The notes beneath the pieces are model-generated. The model had not been told where the DNA came from, ran no database searches, and saw only the letters and a program-made list of their open reading frames with translations. 64,000 nucleotides of DNA from Verrucomicrobiota bacterium (GTDB lineage: Bacteria > Verrucomicrobiota > Verrucomicrobiia > Opitutales > Opitutaceae), in assembly GCA_023457715.1 (NCBI GenBank), contig JAEWKR010000093.1, positions 1-64,000 on the forward strand, in the 5' to 3' direction. The number at the start of each line of letters is the position of its first letter. Position 1 is the stretch's first letter. Shown here one piece after another: positions 59,100-64,000 of this stretch. The position numbers were made by a program, and so were the translations under genes.

Positions 59100-60950
59100 A
59101 TGCCTTCCTCCAGCCAGACCCCGAAACTGCCCCTCTGGATCTTCTTCGCTACCGATGCGATTTTCATCGGGGCCGCGGTGTGGATCGCCCGGTCCAGCCC
59201 GCATCCGCTGCCCGAACTGACCGCGCTCGCCATCGCGGGCTGCGTCATTGCGGGCGCGATCGCCGGACTCGTGCCGCTGGTGGCCTACTATGAACGGCAG
59301 AAGAACGAGACGCTCGACGACCGGCAGCGCGCCCTGGAAGCGCTGGCCCGCACCGTGTCTTCGTCCGCCGAACAGATCAGCATTGCCGCGGGAGGACTCC
59401 ACGAGATCGCAGACATCGCGCAAAAGAATCTCAAGCACGCCGAGCAGCTCCCGCACAAGCTGCAGGAAAAGATCGCCGAATTTCAGGCGCAGCTCGCGAA
59501 CGCGAACGAGGGGGAACGCGAGGAACTCGAACGCGAGCTGGAAGTCCTGCGCGCGGGCGAATCCGAACGACTCCAGACCTCCGCCGACAAGGTTGCGCGC
59601 ATGGTGGCGGAGTTGGGAAAGCTGGAAGCGGCCACCCAGGGACACGTCGCCGCGGCCAACGACGCCTTGGGCAAGCTTTCGTTCGGCGCGGCGGGCGCCA
59701 TCGGCAAAGCCCAGGTGGCCGCCGAGCAGGCGTTCAACCAAGCGCGCCTCGAGGCCAGCCGCGGCGTGGGGGAAGCAAGCGGCAAGGCACTGTCGGCGCT
59801 CGCAACCGCCAAGGACGCTGCCATTGCGGACATCACCCGTCATTTCGATCAGCAGCTCACACAGCTTCGGGACGCGTCCACCAGCCTGGCCGCGCTGGTC
59901 GAGCGGATCGAGCAGGCGACAGCCAAAGCTCATCAGGGACCGCTCCTCCCCGGTAGTCAGGGGACTCCGTTCCCCGCTGGTAGCCCGGGGACTCCGCTCC
60001 CCGGTCCGGCCGATTCGGTTGCCTGGTCGGCGCCCCTGGAACCGGCGGCCATGCCGACCACGGCGAGCGACGACGTCGCCCCGACCAACGCGTCTTCGAT
60101 CGACCCTCAGGCCGGCAGCGAAGCCACGTCCGCGGGCGTCGTCTCGCTGGCGCTCCCCGCTACGCCCGAGCCAGGCGCGGCCCCGGAGCCGGACACCGGT
60201 GTCGCGGCGGAACCTGACGGGGAGCTCCGGCGGGACGACGCGACGCCTGTGGAACAGAACGGTGAGCGCCAGCGCGACGATTCGCCGCCGGTCGCGCCCG
60301 TCGCGGCGGCGCCAAAACGCTCGCGCAAGCACCGGGCCGAGCCGAAGCCCGAGGTGGCCGCGCCGGCTGAGACCCCGAGTGCGGGCGAGCCGTCTGCGAC
60401 CCAGGTCGAGGCGGAAGCCGGTGCGCCGGAGCCGGCCGCAGCAGCTGCTCCGAACCCGGAGCCGACGGAACCGGCGGCCCCCACGCCGCCCCCCGCTGAA
60501 CCCGCCGCGGCCAATGAGCCCGTCGCGCCCGAAGAAGACGACAGCGGCCCCAGCGCACTTGCCCCGGTTGAATCAACCCGGGGCCGCGGTCGCAGCCGTC
60601 GTGCGCAGGATGACCAACCGGGACTCGGTCTGGACCTCGGGGAATTCGAAGGTCGCCCCGCGCCCACGGTCGAAAGCGTCCTGAGCTCGGATGGCGCCAC
60701 CCGACTGATCGTCACCGCTTACATCGGCATCGGGAACCGGCTCTTCATTCGCGGCGAAGGACCCGGCCTGAGCTGGGACAAAGGCATTCCGCTGCAATTT
60801 GTCTCGATCGGAAAATGGCGCTGGGAAACCAACGATGCCGCCGGCCCGGTGAAATTCAAGCTGCTGAAAAATGACGAACACGAAAGCGTCGGTCTGGGCA
60901 CGCTGACACTTCAACCCGCCCACCAGAACGAGGTGACGGCGGCGTTCTAG
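59100..60950 (+). CDS. Membrane-anchored coiled-coil protein with C-terminal carbohydrate-binding-like domain
   Basis: 616 residues in four parts. Two N-terminal membrane helices (about 11-31 and 38-62) come first. Then there is a long Ala/Glu/Arg-rich coiled coil (about 70-280, HAEQLPHKLQEKIAEFQAQL, EEREELERELE-like heptads). A disordered Pro/Ala/Glu-rich linker (about 285-525) follows; it contains translated intergenic repeats (see findings). The C-terminal 90 residues (GNRLFIRGEGPGLSWDKGIP, FVSIGKWRWETNDAAG, VKFKLLKND) have Trp and beta patterns like starch/glycogen-binding modules; this is a guess from motif look. Start ATG at 59100. The cytoplasmic coiled coil and sugar-binding-like tail suggest a scaffold, but no function is established. 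Confidence 0.7.
   Translation: MPSSSQTPKLPLWIFFATDAIFIGAAVWIARSSPHPLPELTALAIAGCVIAGAIAGLVPLVAYYERQKNETLDDRQRALEALARTVSSSAEQISIAAGGLHEIADIAQKNLKHAEQLPHKLQEKIAEFQAQLANANEGEREELERELEVLRAGESERLQTSADKVARMVAELGKLEAATQGHVAAANDALGKLSFGAAGAIGKAQVAAEQAFNQARLEASRGVGEASGKALSALATAKDAAIADITRHFDQQLTQLRDASTSLAALVERIEQATAKAHQGPLLPGSQGTPFPAGSPGTPLPGPADSVAWSAPLEPAAMPTTASDDVAPTNASSIDPQAGSEATSAGVVSLALPATPEPGAAPEPDTGVAAEPDGELRRDDATPVEQNGERQRDDSPPVAPVAAAPKRSRKHRAEPKPEVAAPAETPSAGEPSATQVEAEAGAPEPAAAAAPNPEPTEPAAPTPPPAEPAAANEPVAPEEDDSGPSALAPVESTRGRGRSRRAQDDQPGLGLDLGEFEGRPAPTVESVLSSDGATRLIVTAYIGIGNRLFIRGEGPGLSWDKGIPLQFVSIGKWRWETNDAAGPVKFKLLKNDEHESVGLGTLTLQPAHQNEVTAAF
60145..60164. repeat. REP-like 20-mer inside a coding sequence
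   Basis: TCGCTGGCGCTCCCCGCTAC, identical to 10775-10794, here translated in frame as SLALPAT. A partial inverted arm, GAGCGCCAGCGCGA, follows about 100 bp later (from 60264), translated as part of GERQRDD. Confidence 0.8.
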
Positions 60951-60952
60951 AG

Positions 60953-61024
60953 GATTTGAAATTTGAAATTTGAGATTTGAGATTTGAGATCGATCTCAAA
61001 TCTCAAATTTCAAATCTCAAATCC
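60953..61024. terminator. Heptad-repeat cruciform between convergent genes
   Basis: Five ATTTGAR units and their inverted counterparts meet at GATCGATC (centre about 60990). The two arms pair almost perfectly, with one extra heptad on the left. It fills the whole space between the stop at 60950 and the slyX stop at 61025, so it probably works as a bidirectional transcript end. It closely matches the block at about 30645-30710. Confidence 0.7.
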
Positions 61025-61219
61025 TCAATAGTGCGGCGGTCGCTCGTCCTCGGGGTTGCCGGTTTCGCCGGGGGCGGCGCGCTGGTCCCGGAGGCGGCCG
61101 AGTTCGCGGCGGAGCTTTTCGAGCGCTTCCGCCAGCTCCAGCATCGCCTTGTCCTGCTCGGTCACGTGCCGCTCGAGGTAGGCGATCTTCTCCTCCAACC
61201 GCTCAATTCTTTCGCTCAA
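61025..61219 (-). CDS. slyX: SlyX family protein
   Basis: A 64-residue coiled-coil protein: ERIERLEEKIAYLERHVTEQ, AMLELAEALEKLRRELGRL, and a short acidic tail ending DERPPHY, which matches SlyX (P-P-H-Y end). Function unknown in all bacteria. It uses a TTG start at 61219, inside the response regulator gene (17-bp overlap), so it is translated by coupling. Confidence 0.85.
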   Translation of the reverse strand: MSERIERLEEKIAYLERHVTEQDKAMLELAEALEKLRRELGRLRDQRAAPGETGNPEDERPPHY

Positions 61220-61814
61220 TGGACGGAGGGGGCCGGGGGCCGTCGTATTCGGCGCGAATCTTGTCCAACTCCGGAATCACCACGTTGGTGTAACAATCCG
61301 GGCACACGGAGTGACTGAAGTCGCTGCCGGTGCGTTCGCTGATGTAACCTTCGATCTGCTGCCAGTAATTACGGTCGTCGCGAATCTTCTTACAATACGA
61401 GCAGATCGGGAGCATCTGCTCGAGCTGACGCACCTGGGTCGTGTAACGCAGGATGCGCTCGGCCACGCGCAGGCGCATCCACAGTTCGGCAAAGTCGAGG
61501 GGCTTGGTGAGAAAGTCGTCCACCCCCGCGTCCGCCGCCTCCTTCTGGTTCTCCGTGGTCGATTCCCGACCGGTGAGCAGGATAAAGTAAATGTACTCGG
61601 CGCCGGCCCGGTGGCGGATCTTGTGGCACAGCTCCAGCCCGTCGGAGTTGGGCATCATCCAATCGCTGACCACGACACGCGCGGAATCCTGCTGGAGCGC
61701 CGCCCAGGCTTCGATACCGTCCGCCGCCTCAATCACGTCGTGCCCGAGGCGACGCAGAGCCTGGCGCAGAATGGCGCGGGCTACGGCATCATCTTCAACA
61801 GCAAGGATCTTCAC
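61203..61814 (-). CDS. Response regulator with Cys-rich zinc-ribbon-like tail
   Basis: A 203-residue protein. Residues 1-120 form a CheY-like receiver with acidic pocket D8/D9, phosphorylation site Asp51 (VVVSDWMMPNSDG), Thr81 (LLTG) and Lys104 (FLTKPLD). A coiled-coil linker leads to a tail with LPICSYCKKIRDDRNYWQQI and FSHSVCPDCY: two CxxC pairs that probably bind zinc. Response regulators with this PICxxCKKIRDD tail are common in Verrucomicrobiota and other phyla; the tail's function is unclear. No DNA-binding domain. GTG start at 61814. No histidine kinase is adjacent. Confidence 0.88.
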   Translation of the reverse strand: MKILAVEDDAVARAILRQALRRLGHDVIEAADGIEAWAALQQDSARVVVSDWMMPNSDGLELCHKIRHRAGAEYIYFILLTGRESTTENQKEAADAGVDDFLTKPLDFAELWMRLRVAERILRYTTQVRQLEQMLPICSYCKKIRDDRNYWQQIEGYISERTGSDFSHSVCPDCYTNVVIPELDKIRAEYDGPRPPPSIERKN

Positions 61815-61968
61815 GATCGGGTATCAGGGAGGGGCGGAGGGTGCATCCTGTAGTGCCGTTTTCCGCACCCGCATGCAACCGGAAACGGCGGCCGCCGGGA
61901 TCCGCGCGCGGCGTCGTCGGCAGGTGGCGGCGACCCCGGGACCAGACCAGGCGCGGCGAGGGCCTGGG

Positions 61969-64000
61969 TTACCGGGTCCGCTGGAGCCGTTCCCGCAGCG
62001 CGCCCGCGTCGGACACGGGGGCATGGCAGGCATACTCTTCGCAAAGATACACGGTGGCCCGGCCGTCGAGGGGCCGCATCTCCGCCAGCCACGGGGCGCG
62101 GCCGGCCAGCCACTGCTGCGCCTCGGCGCCATCGGCCGCCAGCAGGATGCGGCGGGGGCCGATCTGTTCGTGCAACACCGCCACGAGCGCCTGGAAATCG
62201 GGGCTGGCGGGGTCCCCGGCGATCACCGCATGCCGGGGCGGCTCGAGGGCAAGTTCGACGGCACAGAGCAGCTGGGGCAGGGCATGCGGGGCGCGTTCCC
62301 ACTGGGGGCGCAGCGACTCGATCACGGCCCGACCCCGCTCGCGCAGATCGGGACGGTGGAGCATCGCGGCGAGGCGAAACAGGTTCATCGCCGCCACGCT
62401 GCCCGGCGCCGGCTCCGCCCCGTCGTAATCCTCCTTCAGCCGCAGGATCACGCTCGCGTCCCCGGCCGCGGAGTTGAAATAGCCTCCGCTCGCCGCATCA
62501 AGAAACCGCTCGTCCATGGCCGCCTGCAGGGCTTCGGCCCAACGCAGCCAGCGGACTTCGAACGACGCCTCGTACAGGTCCAGCAACCCCTGGATCAGGA
62601 AGGCATAGTCCTCCGCGAAGGCTTCGATCGCTCCGCGCGTGCCGCGCCACACCCGATAGAGGACGCCCCGCTCCGCGTCGTAGAGTTCGCGCTCCAGGAA
62701 AGCCGCCGCCCGGCGGCCCCGGGAGAGGAAGTCCTCGGTCGCCGTGGCGCCAAGCACCTGATGCGCACGCGCAAGCGCCGAAATCATGAGGGCGTTGTTT
62801 GCGGTCAGCACCTTGTCGTCGCGCGATGGCCGCGGGCGCGCCGCCCGGGCCGCGCGAAGACGCTCCAGACCGCGCAGCACGCGGTCACTCGCGGCTTCCG
62901 GAGAGAGCCCCAGCGCCTCGGCGGTCTCGACCAGCGGACGGCGCTGGGCGAGGACGTTGCGCCCCTTGAACTCGCCGTGGGGATCGACCTGGGCCGGCAC
63001 ATTGCCGTCGACGGCGACGCCGAAATGCGCCGACAACAAGGGTCCGTCCTCCGTTGCGGCGGCGGAAAACTCCTCGTGCGTCCAGACGTAGAATGCGCCC
63101 TCCGCCGACTCGTTCGACCCGGGCGCGCGGGGGCTGTCCGCATCCTCCGCCGTGTAGAACGCGCCCTCGGGACTCGTGAGGTCCCGATCCACATAAGCGA
63201 AGATGTCGCGGGCGACCCAGGCGAACCTTTCGTCCCCCGTGGCCTGGCGGGCGTCGAGGCAGTTCAGGGCGATCTGCGCCTGGTCGTAGAGCATCTTCTC
63301 GAAGTGCGGCAGGAACCAACGATCATCGACGGAGTAGCGGTGAAACCCGCCGCCCACGTGATCGTGAAGTCCTCCCCGCGTCATCGCCTCCAGCGTGGCC
63401 GCCGCCATCTTGATGGCTTCCGCGCCCAGTTCGCTGGTCGGTCCCTGGAGTGCGGCGACCCGGAAGAGGAAGTTCAGATTGGAGGCCCGGGGAAATTTTG
63501 GCGCCCCGCCAAACCCGGCGTGGGTCGGATCGAAGGCTTCGTAAAAGTGTTGAAACCCGCGTTCAAAGGCCTGGCCCGCAGCTTCGACGAGGGAGGCCGG
63601 CGCCTGTCCGGACGCGGCGGCATTGGCGGCAGCGCCCGCGCCGCCGGCAAAGTGTTCGCGGAGCAGACCGATCACCCGTTCGGCTTCACCGACGAGCTGC
63701 TCGCGATTGGTGGCCCAGCCCTGCGCGATGGCCTGGAGCAGCGAACGCAGCCCCGGGCGGCCTTCGCGATCGTCCGGCGGAAAGTACGTGCCGCCGTAGA
63801 AGGGCTTCAAATCCGGCGTGAGGAAAACGTTGAGCGGCCAGCCGCCGTGCCCGGAAACCGCCTGCACATAGGTCATGTACACCCGGTCGACGTCGGGCCG
63901 CTCCTCGCGATCGACCTTCACGGGAACGAAGTGCCGGTTGAGGGACTCGGCGACGGCCGCATCCTCGAAGCACTCGTGGGCCATGACATGGCACCAGTGG
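61969..64000 (-). CDS. Thioredoxin-domain protein, YyaL/DUF255 family (partial)
   Basis: About 677 codons visible; the 5' end lies beyond 64000. The window edge encodes HWCHVMAHECFED, the thioredoxin-like active site CxWCHVM of the family, with the first Cys just outside. Then VPVKVDREERPDVDRVYMTYVQ and GWPLNVFLTPDLKPFYGGTY complete the Spermatogenesis-associated-protein-20-like thioredoxin domain. The remainder is an (alpha/alpha)6 barrel resembling N-acylglucosamine epimerase/glucosidase folds (GGLHDHVGGGFHRYSVDDRW, FEKMLYDQAQIALNCLDA, GAFYTAEDADS, KVLTANNALMISALARA). Only a few dozen N-terminal residues should be missing. Activity is unknown for the family. Its stop lies 154 bp from the response regulator start. 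Confidence 0.93.
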   Translation of the reverse strand, partial: HWCHVMAHECFEDAAVAESLNRHFVPVKVDREERPDVDRVYMTYVQAVSGHGGWPLNVFLTPDLKPFYGGTYFPPDDREGRPGLRSLLQAIAQGWATNREQLVGEAERVIGLLREHFAGGAGAAANAAASGQAPASLVEAAGQAFERGFQHFYEAFDPTHAGFGGAPKFPRASNLNFLFRVAALQGPTSELGAEAIKMAAATLEAMTRGGLHDHVGGGFHRYSVDDRWFLPHFEKMLYDQAQIALNCLDARQATGDERFAWVARDIFAYVDRDLTSPEGAFYTAEDADSPRAPGSNESAEGAFYVWTHEEFSAAATEDGPLLSAHFGVAVDGNVPAQVDPHGEFKGRNVLAQRRPLVETAEALGLSPEAASDRVLRGLERLRAARAARPRPSRDDKVLTANNALMISALARAHQVLGATATEDFLSRGRRAAAFLERELYDAERGVLYRVWRGTRGAIEAFAEDYAFLIQGLLDLYEASFEVRWLRWAEALQAAMDERFLDAASGGYFNSAAGDASVILRLKEDYDGAEPAPGSVAAMNLFRLAAMLHRPDLRERGRAVIESLRPQWERAPHALPQLLCAVELALEPPRHAVIAGDPASPDFQALVAVLHEQIGPRRILLAADGAEAQQWLAGRAPWLAEMRPLDGRATVYLCEEYACHAPVSDAGALRERLQRTR

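Overview
The window is high-GC (roughly two-thirds G+C by eye) and looks like a chromosome segment of a Verrucomicrobiota bacterium, most likely family Opitutaceae. The pointers are a giant protein built from autotransporter-associated beta-strand repeats that ends in a PEP-CTERM sorting signal, a PocR-domain AraC regulator, a prepilin-type pseudopilin, a fused CcoN-CcoO cytochrome oxidase, and intergenic spaces filled with short-period inverted arrays. The taxonomic call is inference; no rRNA gene is present.

Layout. 1-2.9 kb: a cytochrome b562-like periplasmic protein and, on the same strand, a VTT/TVP38 membrane protein followed by exonuclease VII large subunit (xseA). 3.1-18.7 kb: a glycoconjugate cluster. 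A + strand run carries two GT2 polyprenyl-phosphate glycosyltransferases and three large polytopic membrane proteins (two of them paralogues), chained by 4-8 bp overlaps. It is followed by a methyltransferase, a GT39-like protein, and a - strand run of a GT87-like protein plus two more paralogous membrane proteins. These look like lipid-linked sugar synthesis and transfer enzymes; the final product cannot be read from sequence. 18.8-20.3 kb: a pseudopilin, then nadD-rsfS. 20.3-21.2 kb: gene-free, filled with repeats. 21.2-29.5 kb: a complete cbb3 oxidase operon (transcribed ccoS-ccoNO-ccoQ-ccoP-ccoG-small TM protein-TauE/SafE-like-ccoI), with a divergent Cys-rich protein of unknown function beside it. 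30.2-31.6 kb: a repeat array and the PocR-AraC regulator.

At 31.8 kb a tRNA-Leu(UAA) marks the edge of an accessory region running to about 46 kb, visibly lower in GC. It holds a scrambled IS66 tnpC, an IS66 tnpA fragment and IS66 ends, an Rhs C-terminal toxin tip with an overlapping small immunity-like gene, two broken REP-associated tyrosine transposases (RAYTs), and an operon of three exported proteins (multi-domain Ig-like surface protein, alpha/beta hydrolase, carboxypeptidase-regulatory-like protein). 46-55.8 kb: two divergent giant surface proteins sharing a control region with repeated GGGTA-type inverted repeats. 55.8-64 kb: an NlpC/P60-like protein, an aldo/keto reductase, small unknown proteins, a coiled-coil membrane protein with a putative carbohydrate-binding tail, slyX, a response regulator with a Cys-rich tail, and a YyaL-type thioredoxin-domain protein cut by the window end.

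The most unusual signal is not a gene. The spacers contain at least four families of short-period tandem arrays (periods 7, 8, 9 and 10 bp). Those of period 7, 8 and 9 are arranged as inverted arms, and they lie close to gene ends and starts. A separate REP-like 20-mer is dispersed through the window, including inside a coding sequence, and two RAYT relics are present that could be connected with its spread.
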